From: an uncultured Dyadobacter sp. | Lineage (GTDB): Bacteria > Bacteroidota > Bacteroidia > Cytophagales > Spirosomataceae | Direction of reading: 5' to 3' | Length of the DNA stretch: 64,000 nucleotides | Assembly: GCF_946482605.1 (NCBI RefSeq) | Contig: NZ_CAMLSE010000031.1 | Span: 1-64,000 of the forward strand | Part shown: one piece after another, positions 16,192-25,410 of the stretch | How positions within the stretch are numbered: position 1 is the stretch's first letter | Layout of the letters: every line of letters begins with the position of its first letter | The notes under the pieces: generated by a model | The model's database searches: none | Told to the model about the DNA's origin: nothing | Seen by the model: the letters and a program-made list of their open reading frames with translations, nothing else | Program-made: the position numbers and the translations under genes

Positions 16192-17748
16192 ATGAAGATC
16201 CGGCTTCTCAAAATCTTATTGCTCACTTTTACCACCGCAGCCTCCGCCCTGTCCCAATCTGCGCAGCCCGCAACCAAAACCAAGCCCAACATCATCGTTT
16301 TCCTGGTCGACGACATGGGCTGGCAGGACACATCCGTTCCGTTTTGGAATAAAACCACCGACTTCAACCGCCGGTACCGCACCCCCAACATGGAACGCCT
16401 GGCGCGCGAGGGGATCAAATTCACGAACGCTTACGCCATGCCCGTATGCACCCCCACGCGTGTGAGCCTGATCACGGGCGTGAACGCCGCCCGCACCCGT
16501 GTTACACATTGGACCTCTCCGGATAAGGATAAAAACACCGACTACGCCGACCCGGCGCTGGAATCAGTCGACTGGAATATCAATGGGTTCAGCCCGACGG
16601 CCGGGGTAGCACATACCTTCCACGCCACTGCATTACCCGAAGTGCTGCGCCGGAATGGCTACTATACCGTACACAGCGGAAAAGCACACTTCGGATCGTC
16701 GGACACACCCGGCGCGGATCCGCGAAACATCGGGTTTGAGATCAACATCGCAGGCAGCTCCATCGGACATCCTGCCAGCTACGCAGGGGAGAAAAATTAC
16801 GACAATCCCACAAAAGGTAAGCCGAACCGCAATGCCGTACCCGGCCTGGAAGCCTACCATGGAACCGGCACTTTCCTGAGCGACGCCATTACCACAGAAG
16901 CTTTGAAGGCGATCGAAAAGCCCGTTTCGGAGCAAAAACCCTTTTTCCTCTACCTGGCTCATTATGCCGTGCACGTACCGCTTACTGCCGACACCCGCTT
17001 CATCGACAGTTACCTTCGCGCCGGCCTCGACAGCACCGAAGCGAAATACGCCGCATTGATCGAAGGAATGGATAAAAGCCTCGGAGACGTGATGAAATAC
17101 CTGGACGACAAAAAAATCGCGGATAACACCGTGATCCTTTTCATGTCCGACAATGGAGGGCTGAGTCTCACCCCGGCAAGGGGCGGACCAGCATGGACGC
17201 ACAACCTTCCTTTAAAAGCGGGAAAAGGCTCCGTTTATGAAGGAGGGATCCGTGAACCCATGATCGTAAAGTGGCCGGGAACTGTGAAACCGGGAACTGT
17301 TGCTGAACAATACGTGATCATCGAGGATTTCTTTCCAACCATTCTCGAAATCGCGGGCATTAAAAACGAAGGTCTGATTCAGAAGACGGACGGCAAGAGT
17401 TTCCTGCCTATCCTGAAAAACCCCACGTTCAGGGATGATAAGCGGGCCCTGGTATGGCATCACCCCAATCGCTGGATTGCGGCCGAAGGTCCGAACATCC
17501 ATTATGCGAGCGCATTGCGGCAAGGCGACTGGAAGCTTATTTACGACTATCGCAATGCCAAACTTGAACTATACAACCTCCGCAGCGACATAGGCGAGCA
17601 AAAGGACCTCGCGGCTTCCAATCCCGCCAAAGTAAAAGAACTCGCCTCCCTGCTGAGCCGGCAGCTCAAAGCATGGGACGCTCAATGGCCCAATTTCAAA
17701 ACTACCGGAAAACCTGTGCCGTTTCCGGACCAGATCGTTCTAAAATAA
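16192..17748 (+). CDS. Secreted sulfatase (arylsulfatase type)
   Basis: A 518-residue sulfatase of family S1. The start at 16192 (MKIRLLKILL) gives a signal peptide ending near ALSQ; the open frame begins at 16078 inside repeat DNA. Metal ligands sit in VDDMGWQD (about 40-46). The modification motif CTPTR is at residues 86-90, with the Cys that is converted to formylglycine. HSGKAHFGS, AHYAVHVPL, FMSDNGG and PLKAGKGSVYEGG complete the active site. It removes sulfate esters in the periplasm or outside the cell. No maturase or polysaccharide cluster is nearby. The SAM-riboswitch unit lies upstream but is separated by a terminator and minus-strand genes. Confidence 0.93.
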   Translation: MKIRLLKILLLTFTTAASALSQSAQPATKTKPNIIVFLVDDMGWQDTSVPFWNKTTDFNRRYRTPNMERLAREGIKFTNAYAMPVCTPTRVSLITGVNAARTRVTHWTSPDKDKNTDYADPALESVDWNINGFSPTAGVAHTFHATALPEVLRRNGYYTVHSGKAHFGSSDTPGADPRNIGFEINIAGSSIGHPASYAGEKNYDNPTKGKPNRNAVPGLEAYHGTGTFLSDAITTEALKAIEKPVSEQKPFFLYLAHYAVHVPLTADTRFIDSYLRAGLDSTEAKYAALIEGMDKSLGDVMKYLDDKKIADNTVILFMSDNGGLSLTPARGGPAWTHNLPLKAGKGSVYEGGIREPMIVKWPGTVKPGTVAEQYVIIEDFFPTILEIAGIKNEGLIQKTDGKSFLPILKNPTFRDDKRALVWHHPNRWIAAEGPNIHYASALRQGDWKLIYDYRNAKLELYNLRSDIGEQKDLAASNPAKVKELASLLSRQLKAWDAQWPNFKTTGKPVPFPDQIVLK

Positions 17749-17751
17749 AAA

Positions 17752-17779
17752 ACAGCTTCCAGGGATTCCCGGAAGCTGT
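17752..17779 (-). terminator. Intrinsic terminator after the CzcB-like gene
   Basis: ACAGCTTCC (17752-17760) and GGAAGCTGT (17771-17779) form a 9-bp stem. Read leftward it is followed by TTTTTTATTTTA, so it suits the minus-strand metal efflux operon; it also closes the convergent sulfatase gene. Confidence 0.75.
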
Positions 17780-17795
17780 AAACGCTTTACTCAAC

Positions 17796-17825
17796 GTATA
17801 CGATGCCTGAACAGGCATTGTATAC
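17796..17825. repeat. 30-bp near-perfect palindrome between convergent genes
   Basis: GTATACGATGCCTG / CAGGCATTGTATAC with a two-base centre; one mismatch breaks the symmetry. No U-run follows on either strand, so it is a weaker terminator candidate than the hairpin at 17752-17779 and might be a protein-binding site. Confidence 0.6.
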
Positions 17826-17879
17826 GAAAAGATAACATTCACACATCGAATAGTGCAACAAAATCTTATTGAACGGCTA

Positions 17880-19022
17880 CTAACTCTCCTTTTCCGCGTT
17901 CTTCATTTTCATCAGCAGCGTGTAGGCATTTCTGAACACAAGCCGGGAATGGACACCAATACCCTTTCCGCTGATCTGCTGCCATCCCTCCCGGGCCGGG
18001 CCCGGCTCCACTTCCACCATTTCAAAACGCCCCTTTTCCCTTTCGTCGAATACATATGACCTGTTCTGCCAGCGCACCACGGCATCTTCTGGTACTGTCA
18101 AAGCCCGTGCACTCCCGACCGAAACCTCCCCGTTCATGAACATCCCCGGCACCAGCAGCGGACTGAATCGGGTAAAGTGACAATGCACTTCCGCAGTCCG
18201 GTCATCGGTAAGGCTTTTTCCGATGAGGATGATCTTCGCATCGAACTTCTTATCCGGGTCGCTGTTGGTGTAGGCCGTTACCGACTGTCCGACGGCGAGG
18301 GTTCCGAGATCCTTTTCGAATACACGTAGGGCCAGGTGAATGTCGCGCGGGTCCACCAATTCAAAAAGCATGTCGGTAGGCGACGTGTACTTCCCCACAT
18401 TGACATTAACCCTGGACACAAATCCGTTGATCGGTGAACGCACGGGAACGCTCCGCGAAATGTTTTCAGAGGTTAGCTTCGCGGCTGAAATGCCAATGAT
18501 TTCCAGCTTTTGGGCCAATGCATTCATCAGGATCCGCTGTGTTTCCATTTCTGCCCTGGCTTGCTGAAAAACCTTATCGCTGCTTGCCTTATGCTGGTTC
18601 AGGTCTTTCTGGCGGACAAACTCGCTTTGGGCAAGCTCAAACTTCTCCCGGGCTGTGAGATAGTCCTGTTGCAGCTGAATGAATTGAATGTCTTCCAGCT
18701 CAGCGAGAACCTGTCCTTTTTTCACACGCATCCCCGGAAGCATTCTCGTAGCTTTCAGATAGCCGCCCAACGGGAAACTGAGGCTGATGGTACTCTGCGG
18801 CGGCACATCGATTGTCCCCTGTAATGTGAGCACGCCCGACATCTGTTTCAATGTGGGGTTACCCATTTCGATTCCGACATTCCGGATCTGTTCCGGATTG
18901 AATGAAACCAGTTTCGTGGCCATATCCGTTTCTGCCAGACTTTCGGCCTGTTGCTTCTCGGCATCGCTACCGCAGGACAAACAAGTCCACAGTACAGCCG
19001 TTATAATGATATTCGTTTTCAT
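17880..19022 (-). CDS. Heavy-metal RND adaptor (CzcB/CusB-like)
   Basis: A 380-residue membrane fusion protein with lipoprotein signal TCLSC (Cys17). The biotinyl-like half motif PGMRVKKGQVLAELED precedes a helical hairpin (about residues 115-175), followed by RSPINGFVSRVNVNVGKYTS and the barrel domain (DIHLALRVFEKDLGTLAVGQ). The C-terminal VPEDAVVRWQNRSYVF region fits the CzcB class. It should join the permease-TolC fusion encoded nine bases upstream. No Met/His-rich metal-binding extension is seen, so the metal is not readable. Confidence 0.9.
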   Translation of the reverse strand: MKTNIIITAVLWTCLSCGSDAEKQQAESLAETDMATKLVSFNPEQIRNVGIEMGNPTLKQMSGVLTLQGTIDVPPQSTISLSFPLGGYLKATRMLPGMRVKKGQVLAELEDIQFIQLQQDYLTAREKFELAQSEFVRQKDLNQHKASSDKVFQQARAEMETQRILMNALAQKLEIIGISAAKLTSENISRSVPVRSPINGFVSRVNVNVGKYTSPTDMLFELVDPRDIHLALRVFEKDLGTLAVGQSVTAYTNSDPDKKFDAKIILIGKSLTDDRTAEVHCHFTRFSPLLVPGMFMNGEVSVGSARALTVPEDAVVRWQNRSYVFDEREKGRFEMVEVEPGPAREGWQQISGKGIGVHSRLVFRNAYTLLMKMKNAEKES

Positions 19023-19031
19023 GATGTTTGC

Positions 19032-22000
19032 TTACTGATTTTTGAGTTGGAGTAACCGGATGACCGCCTCATTGTAGCCGCCCAGTGCATTCACGTATTC
19101 ATTCCGGATCGCAATGGACTGTCCTGCCAGGATGACCCATTGCAGGTAATCGATTTCACCATTCTGAAACTGCTGGTCGGCGACACGGATGATCGTTTCC
19201 GCATTCACCAGGCCGCGATCCAGATAGTACCGCAGGTTCTGCTCATACTTCCCCACCTGCCTGTATGCATTTCGAAGCTCCGCATGCGCTTGTCGCTCCG
19301 CGAGATCCGCCTCGGTGTCGGTGCGCATCCATTCCAGCCGGGCAGCGGCAATGCGGGCCGTGTGTGCTTTGAAAAAGATAGGAACATTGATCCCGATGCC
19401 ATAGTAGCCAAACCGGTCCCGGCCGGCAAGATTGACCTCCTTCCCATCCAAAAACTGTATCCCGCGAAGGCTTTGATTGTTATATCCCACCGAAAACTCA
19501 GGCAGCATGCGGGCTTTCTCGGTCCGGTAATGGAAATAAGCCGCCTGTCTGATCTGCCGGCTCCATGCTACCTGCGGCAGATCCGTCACCACGCCAACAG
19601 TGTCCTGTGGCCCGGTCCGATCCGGAATCCGCGCGTCGGTAACATCCGGCAGATAGGCCACCCCGTCCTGCACCAGAAAGTTGAACCGTTCGACTGTGAT
19701 GCCCAGGTCCTGCCGTACCAGGTCGAGCTGGTTGGCTATCTGCTGCCGTTGCGAAACTGCGGCCGTCTTTTCAAGCAAATTAGATGCGCCTCGTTCAAAA
19801 CGAAGGTTGGATTTGGTTTCAAAAACTGAGAAAATACTGTCCGCGTACACCAGAATCTTCTCTTTCTCCTTCAAGACGGCATACTCATAAAAGACTTGAC
19901 GGACGCTGGCCCGCACCTGCTGCTCCGTCCACCGGGTTTGTGCCTGTGTGGCAAGAAAGTCCGCTTCAAGCGCCCTTCGTTGATGCCCGTACACCGTGGG
20001 AAACGCGATGGCCTGGCTAATGCCTATCCGCAGATCGTTGTTCGGACTGTTGAACTTACCGTAATCGGCGTTTACATTGGTTTTGGCAATATCAAAAGAG
20101 CTACCGCTGCGTTTTTCAGCGGCTTCTTCGCCCAGCCTCTTTCCCCGGATTTCCAGGTTATGCTTCATCGCTTTCTGAATAGCATCATCCAGGCTAACGG
20201 GACGGTAATCCGGCTGTGCAACCGCCATTGAACTCGTCATCAGCACCAGCAAAATGATGGAAGCGACCTGAGGCTTCGTTTTGAGCGCACTTTTACTTTG
20301 AAACAACAGATATAAGGCAGGCAGCACAAACAGCGTGAGCAAAGTCGCTGTGACCAACCCTCCGATCACCACCGTCGCGAGGGGTCGCTGCACTTCCGCA
20401 CCCGCGCCGTTGCTGATCGCCATCGGCAGAAAGCCAAGCGACGCGACGGCGGCCGTCATCAGAACCGGCCGGAGCCGGTTGCGCGTGCCCGTCATGACAA
20501 GCTCCCAGGCATCCGTAATGATTCCTTCCCTCTTGATCCTATTGAATTCCGTGATGAGTACAATGCCATTGAGCACTGCCACCCCGAACAATGCGATAAA
20601 GCCTACGCCGGCTGAAATGCTGAAAGGCATTCCCCTGATCGCCAAAGCAAACACGCCGCCGATGGCCGACAACGGGATGGCGGTGTAAATCAGCGCACCG
20701 TCTTTTAGCGACGAAAACGTGAAGTACAGCATCATAAAAATCAACAACAGAGCCACCGGTACAGCTATTCCGAGCCGCGCTTTGGCCTGTTGCAGGTTTT
20801 CAAAAGCCCCCCCGTAACGCACCGTGTACCCACTTTCAAACCTGATTTTCGCCTCGACCTCCTTTTGCAGTTCTTCCACGATCGATTCCACGTCCCTTCC
20901 ACGGACATTGAACCCGACAATGATCCGGCGACGCGTATCCTCCCGCTGGATCTGGTTAGGTCCTTCCACCTCCCGGATCGTCGCCACCTGGCTCAGCGGT
21001 ATCTGAACGCCATTTGGAGTGGATACCAGCAGGTTTTGGACATCGGTTATGTTCCGGCGCCCTTCGGCTCTCACACGCACCACGAGATCGAAGCGCTTCT
21101 CGCCCTCGTAAATCTGTCCGGCAGCCGCGCCGGCGAAAGCTGCATTGATGGTCCGGTTCAGGTCGTCGATCGCCAGACCATATTTTGCGATCTCCGCCCG
21201 GTTGAAATCGATCACGATCTGCGGCATCCCTGTCACCTCCTCGACGTACCAATCGGCAGTTCCCTCCACACGCCGGGCTATCTGCGCCAATTGTCCCGCA
21301 TAATCGGTTAGTTTACCCAGATCCTCCCCGAAGATCTTACAGACCACATCCTGCTTCGCTCCGGTCATGAGTTCGTTGAAGCGCATTTGTACCGGGTACT
21401 GGAAACCGGTCGTCACACCGGGAACGACCTCCTGGGCCGTCGCTGCCATTTTGGTGGCCAGTTCCGGGAAGCTCCTGGCGTGGGTCCATTCCGATTTGTC
21501 CTTTAATACGATCACCATATCGCCCCCCTCGATCGGCATAGGATCAGTCGGGATCTCCGCGCTCCCGATCCGCGACACGATTTTGATCACCTCGGGATAA
21601 TCGTTCTTCAATTTTTCGGAGATACGGTTGATCGCCTCGATCGTCGTGCTGAGATTGGTGCCCACCAGCAGCCGGGTTTCGGTTGCAAAATCACCCTCTT
21701 CGAGCTGCGGAATGAACTCTCCACCCATGCGAGCAAACATCAGCACGGCAACACCCAGGAGCAGGAATGCGCCCGTCACCATCATTTTCTTAAATCGCAA
21801 AGCCCCGGCCAGCCATTGCTGATAACCATTTTCAATCCGCTCCATGACCCGGTCCGACCAGGTTGGCTTATGACTGAGCTTTTTGCTGATCAGCAGCGAG
21901 CTGACCATCGGCACGTACGTCAGCGACAATAGGAATGCCCCCAGGATCGCGAATGAAACCGTCTGCGCCATGGGTTTGAACATCTTCCCCTCGATACCCG

Positions 22001-23399
22001 ACAAGCTCAGAATCGGCAGATAAACAATCAGAATGATGATCTGGCCAAAAACTGCCGCATTCATCATCCGCCCGGCGGAGCCCGATACCTCGGCATCCAT
22101 TTCCTGCTGCGAAATGCGGTCTATCCTAACATATTTTTTTGAAGTATGTAAATGGTGCAGAATGGCCTCCACGATGATCACGGCCCCATCGACGATCAAC
22201 CCGAAATCCAATGCCCCCAGGCTCATCAGGTTGCCGCTCACTCCAAAAAGGTTCATCATCGCAATGGCAAACAACATCGACAGCGGGATCACCGAAGCCA
22301 CTATGAATCCGGCCCGCAAATTGCCCAGAAACAGAACCAGCACAATGACCACGATGACAGCCCCTTCGAGCAGGTTATGCGTGACGGTTCCGATCGCATT
22401 GCTGACCATCTTAGTACGGTCGAGAAAGGGCTCTATCACCATCCCTTCCGGCAATGTCTTACTGATCTTTTCAATCCTCGCCCTCACGTTCCTGATGACT
22501 TCAGAAGAGTTTCCGCCTTTCAGCATCATCACAATCCCCCCGGCCACTTCCCCGTGCCCTGCCATGGTCAATGCACCATAACGGATCGCCGGCGCGAACC
22601 TGACCTCGGCGACATGGCTTATCAGTACGGGTACGCCGCTCCGGTTCGCGACGACGATGTGATTGATATCGTCCATGGACCCGGCCAGCCCTACACTGCG
22701 GATGTACAGTACCGTAGGCCCCTTTTCAATGTAAGCACCGCCCGTATTCTGGTTGTTGCGGCTCAGGGCGGTCATAACGTCGGTGATCGTCAGACCCATT
22801 GCTTTGAGATTGGCCGGGTTTACAGCTACTTCATATTGTTTGAGCTCACCGCCAAAGGTGGATACGTCCGCGACACCCGGCGTACCGAGCAATTGCCTCC
22901 GTATCAGCCAGTCCTGGGTCGTTCGAAGGTCGGTTAGAGAGTAGCGGCGCTCATAGCCCTTTGCCGGCCTGACCACATATTGATAAATCTCCCCCAGTCC
23001 CGTAGTGACCGGGGCCAGCTCAGGTTTACCTGCATTCTCATTCATTTCCACCTGGGCAAGGCGCTCGGTCACCTGCTGCCTGGCCCAGTAAATATCTGAG
23101 TCGTCGTCGAAAACAATGGAAACCAGCGATAATCCGAACCGGGACATGCTGCGGCTTTCTTTGAGGCCCGGAATGTTGGCTGTGGCCTGCTCTATCGGGA
23201 AAGTAATGAGCCTTTCCACATCCTCGGTGCCCAGCGCAGGGGCGGTAGTAATGATCTGCACCTGATTATTGGTGATGTCAGGTACGGCATCTATAGGTAA
23301 CCGGGTCAGTTCATAGGAACCGATGGCGATCCACAACAACGTGAATAGCCCGATCACCAGCTTGTTCTCCACGGAGAACCGGATGATTTTGTTCAGCAT
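19032..23399 (-). CDS. CusA/CzcA heavy-metal RND permease fused to a TolC-like protein
   Basis: A 1455-residue fusion. Residues 1 to about 1040 are a heavy-metal RND permease: LPIDAVPDITNNQVQ after TM1, GLIVDGAVIIVEAILHH in TM4 and AVLNGIVLITEFNRI in the second half. From about residue 1062 (20216 down to 19032) the protein is an outer-membrane-factor-like CzcC domain of about 394 residues with long helices. Between them lies IILLVLMTSSMAVAQ, which resembles a signal peptide with a cleavage site. The start at 23399 (MLNKIIRF) is the family start. Such fusions occur in Bacteroidota; whether they are cut into two chains is unclear. It is cotranscribed with the adaptor and probably exports Co/Zn/Cd or Cu/Ag. 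Confidence 0.92.
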   Translation of the reverse strand: MLNKIIRFSVENKLVIGLFTLLWIAIGSYELTRLPIDAVPDITNNQVQIITTAPALGTEDVERLITFPIEQATANIPGLKESRSMSRFGLSLVSIVFDDDSDIYWARQQVTERLAQVEMNENAGKPELAPVTTGLGEIYQYVVRPAKGYERRYSLTDLRTTQDWLIRRQLLGTPGVADVSTFGGELKQYEVAVNPANLKAMGLTITDVMTALSRNNQNTGGAYIEKGPTVLYIRSVGLAGSMDDINHIVVANRSGVPVLISHVAEVRFAPAIRYGALTMAGHGEVAGGIVMMLKGGNSSEVIRNVRARIEKISKTLPEGMVIEPFLDRTKMVSNAIGTVTHNLLEGAVIVVIVLVLFLGNLRAGFIVASVIPLSMLFAIAMMNLFGVSGNLMSLGALDFGLIVDGAVIIVEAILHHLHTSKKYVRIDRISQQEMDAEVSGSAGRMMNAAVFGQIIILIVYLPILSLSGIEGKMFKPMAQTVSFAILGAFLLSLTYVPMVSSLLISKKLSHKPTWSDRVMERIENGYQQWLAGALRFKKMMVTGAFLLLGVAVLMFARMGGEFIPQLEEGDFATETRLLVGTNLSTTIEAINRISEKLKNDYPEVIKIVSRIGSAEIPTDPMPIEGGDMVIVLKDKSEWTHARSFPELATKMAATAQEVVPGVTTGFQYPVQMRFNELMTGAKQDVVCKIFGEDLGKLTDYAGQLAQIARRVEGTADWYVEEVTGMPQIVIDFNRAEIAKYGLAIDDLNRTINAAFAGAAAGQIYEGEKRFDLVVRVRAEGRRNITDVQNLLVSTPNGVQIPLSQVATIREVEGPNQIQREDTRRRIIVGFNVRGRDVESIVEELQKEVEAKIRFESGYTVRYGGAFENLQQAKARLGIAVPVALLLIFMMLYFTFSSLKDGALIYTAIPLSAIGGVFALAIRGMPFSISAGVGFIALFGVAVLNGIVLITEFNRIKREGIITDAWELVMTGTRNRLRPVLMTAAVASLGFLPMAISNGAGAEVQRPLATVVIGGLVTATLLTLFVLPALYLLFQSKSALKTKPQVASIILLVLMTSSMAVAQPDYRPVSLDDAIQKAMKHNLEIRGKRLGEEAAEKRSGSSFDIAKTNVNADYGKFNSPNNDLRIGISQAIAFPTVYGHQRRALEADFLATQAQTRWTEQQVRASVRQVFYEYAVLKEKEKILVYADSIFSVFETKSNLRFERGASNLLEKTAAVSQRQQIANQLDLVRQDLGITVERFNFLVQDGVAYLPDVTDARIPDRTGPQDTVGVVTDLPQVAWSRQIRQAAYFHYRTEKARMLPEFSVGYNNQSLRGIQFLDGKEVNLAGRDRFGYYGIGINVPIFFKAHTARIAAARLEWMRTDTEADLAERQAHAELRNAYRQVGKYEQNLRYYLDRGLVNAETIIRVADQQFQNGEIDYLQWVILAGQSIAIRNEYVNALGGYNEAVIRLLQLKNQ

Positions 23400-23492
23400 T
23401 TGATCGAAAATAAATACACGGATACATGCGCACGTACAACAGCACACGCATGGAATTGTCGGGGACATCCCCCGCCATCAAATCGGGTGTAT

Positions 23493-23870
23493 TTATGCCC
23501 GGGGCGGACGGAAAAGTGAACCGAGAACAGTACTGTAATCGACCTGCGGAACCGCGGGGCCATATTCGGCCCTGACAGGCAGGTAGGTACGGGGAAAAGT
23601 GAAGACTAACGGGTCGGGTACGAAAACAAAGTTCGAAGTGTGGGCCTCGACCTTTTTAAAAGGCAGTTGCATATCCTTCTCGTCATCGTCGTCATTAATA
23701 TCCCTGCCCAGGTAATGCATGGACAGAAAGTCCGAGAAAGTAATGGAATGGTTGAGGGACTTGTGTTCTGCGAAGTGTTTGATCAGCAAAGGCGCCTTGT
23801 ACACCTGGCATAACGATGTCATGTCCAGGACCACTATGAATAAAATGATATTTTGCAGCCAGCGTCTCAC
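23493..23870 (-). CDS. Small membrane-anchored protein upstream of the metal pump
   Basis: About 125 residues from a GTG at 23870 (the frame extends to a TTG at 23909). It has one N-terminal hydrophobic segment (WLQNIILFIVVLDMTSL) and then a periplasmic part with VYKAPLLIKHFAEHKSLNHS, ITFSDFLSMHYLGRDI and an acidic DDDDEKD run. I know similar small His-rich proteins directly before CzcA-type genes in Bacteroidota but no assigned function. The His and Asp clusters would suit metal sensing or delivery (inference). It lies 93 bases before the permease in the same direction. Confidence 0.7.
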   Translation of the reverse strand: MRRWLQNIILFIVVLDMTSLCQVYKAPLLIKHFAEHKSLNHSITFSDFLSMHYLGRDINDDDDEKDMQLPFKKVEAHTSNFVFVPDPLVFTFPRTYLPVRAEYGPAVPQVDYSTVLGSLFRPPRA

Positions 23871-23926
23871 TGCGGTAAAAGTAAGGTAACTGATGGTTAA
23901 AATCAACAATGCAGGTACTATTTCAA

Positions 23927-23964
23927 CAGATAGGCCGGTCGCATTGAAACGACCGGCCTATCTG
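23927..23964. terminator. Strong hairpin between same-strand genes
   Basis: CAGATAGGCCGGTCG (23927-23941) pairs perfectly with CGACCGGCCTATCTG (23950-23964) around an 8-base loop, just after the stop of the coiled-coil gene at 23982. No long U-run follows, so it may terminate weakly or stabilise the 3' end. Confidence 0.6.
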
Positions 23965-23981
23965 CCTGCAACGATGCGGAC

Positions 23982-24431
23982 CTACCTGCCGCCCTGCAAG
24001 GATGCCAGTTTGGCCTCGTCGTCGGTAATCTTGCTTTTCAACGACTCGATGTTCTTTTTCAGCTTATCGAGATTGTCGGAGGCTCTTCTTGCCCTTTTGG
24101 CATCACGATGCGCAGACCCGGCGCTTTTGCTCGCGCGGCGCGCCAGCTTCTTATCCTGGGGGTCCCCGCCCAGTTTCTCGGCCGCCTGTTTATTGTCATC
24201 TGCCGATTTTTGCGCTTTTTCGGCCGTGTTCGCTACTTCATCTGTCTTTTCCTGCACCTGATTTTCGAGTTTGGCTAATTCCAGCTTGCGTTCATTGAGC
24301 CTTTTGCTCAGTTCGAGAACTTGCTTCTGGTCTTTCAGCATGTTGATAGAGTCTTTGGACACCACCTGGGCTGACACTGATAGTGAGATCAGCAGGAATG
24401 CGAGCGCTCCTGCTATGTCCTTGATTTTCAT
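23982..24431 (-). CDS. Secreted coiled-coil protein of unknown function
   Basis: A 149-residue protein with a signal peptide ending at SVSAQ. The mature part is almost entirely charged helix (LELSKRLNERKLELAKLENQ, later DNLDKLKKNIESLKSKITDD), with an Ala/Lys/Arg-rich middle (KKLARRASKSAGSAHRDAKR). It probably forms a long periplasmic or surface coiled coil. It is a separate unit from the metal pump because a strong hairpin follows it. On the minus strand TATATTTC lies just upstream, a near match to the -7 box. Confidence 0.75.
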   Translation of the reverse strand: MKIKDIAGALAFLLISLSVSAQVVSKDSINMLKDQKQVLELSKRLNERKLELAKLENQVQEKTDEVANTAEKAQKSADDNKQAAEKLGGDPQDKKLARRASKSAGSAHRDAKRARRASDNLDKLKKNIESLKSKITDDEAKLASLQGGR

Positions 24432-24598
24432 AATGGTATTGATTTAAATGAAATATACTATACTGTGCGATGCAAAAATTGTGCCGGGCTGTAACCTAAA
24501 TATACTCGCCACAGGGGAATCAAACAATCATTTTCGAGGTTAACCTTGAACGTAACTCCCGGCGACGGGGCACTCTTATTACTTAAATCATCAACAAA

Positions 24599-25405
24599 TT
24601 GAGAACATTTAAAGGCTGGACCATCGCTGGTTTGGCATTCCTGTTTACCTCCTGCGATAATCTTTTCCAGTTCAATCCGAATCAGGTCATTTTCAAAGAC
24701 AGCGAGAAAAATCTTACTGCCAAAAATCTGGAAAAGATCCGGGCCCTGCCCCTCCGCGATACCGTCCGCTTCATTCTCATGGGCGATTCGCAACGATGGT
24801 ATGACGAATCCGCCGATTTCGTCCGCAGCGCCAACAACCAGAAAGACATATCCTTTGTCCTTCACGCCGGCGATATCTCCGATTTCGGGCTTACCCAGGA
24901 ATTCAAGTGGGTCAACGAAATCATGACCCGGCTGAAATACCCTTACCTCACAGTGATCGGCAACCATGACGTCGTAGCCAATGGATCTGCCGCCTACAAG
25001 AAAATGTTCGGGCCGCTCAATTATGCTGTCGAGCTGGGCAGCAACAAATTCATCTTCATCGACACCAATTCGCGGGAATATGCATTTGACGGATCTGTCC
25101 CGGACATACGCTGGCTGAAATCACAGCTCGCGGACAATCCTGACCGCAAAAACGCCGTCGTTGTCGCCCATGTGCCTCCATTCGATGCCGATTTCGATCC
25201 GAACCTTCAAAAAGAATATGCGGATGCGCTGGCCAGCGATCCGAATGTAAAATTTACATTATACGGGCATCAGCATCGCTTCTACGACGGCCAATTCTAC
25301 GAAGACGGCGTGCATTACTACCTCACCACCAGCATGGGCGCGCGGGGTTACCTGGTTGTCACGACCTGGAAGGAAGGCTATCGGGTTGAACGCGTTGAAT
25401 TCTGA
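24599..25405 (+). CDS. Calcineurin-like metallophosphoesterase lipoprotein
   Basis: A 268-residue phosphoesterase. All metal-binding blocks are present in order: LMGDSQRW, LHAGDISDFG, VIGNHDVV, VVAHVPP and LYGHQHRF. The N-terminus is a lipoprotein signal with LFTSC (Cys20). The only start that keeps this signal is a TTG at 24599; an in-frame TAA at 24584-24586 excludes an upstream ATG. The substrate is unknown. The next gene, five bases away, encodes a probable outer-membrane protein, so the two may act together. Confidence 0.88.
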   Translation: MRTFKGWTIAGLAFLFTSCDNLFQFNPNQVIFKDSEKNLTAKNLEKIRALPLRDTVRFILMGDSQRWYDESADFVRSANNQKDISFVLHAGDISDFGLTQEFKWVNEIMTRLKYPYLTVIGNHDVVANGSAAYKKMFGPLNYAVELGSNKFIFIDTNSREYAFDGSVPDIRWLKSQLADNPDRKNAVVVAHVPPFDADFDPNLQKEYADALASDPNVKFTLYGHQHRFYDGQFYEDGVHYYLTTSMGARGYLVVTTWKEGYRVERVEF

Positions 25406-25410
25406 ATGTC

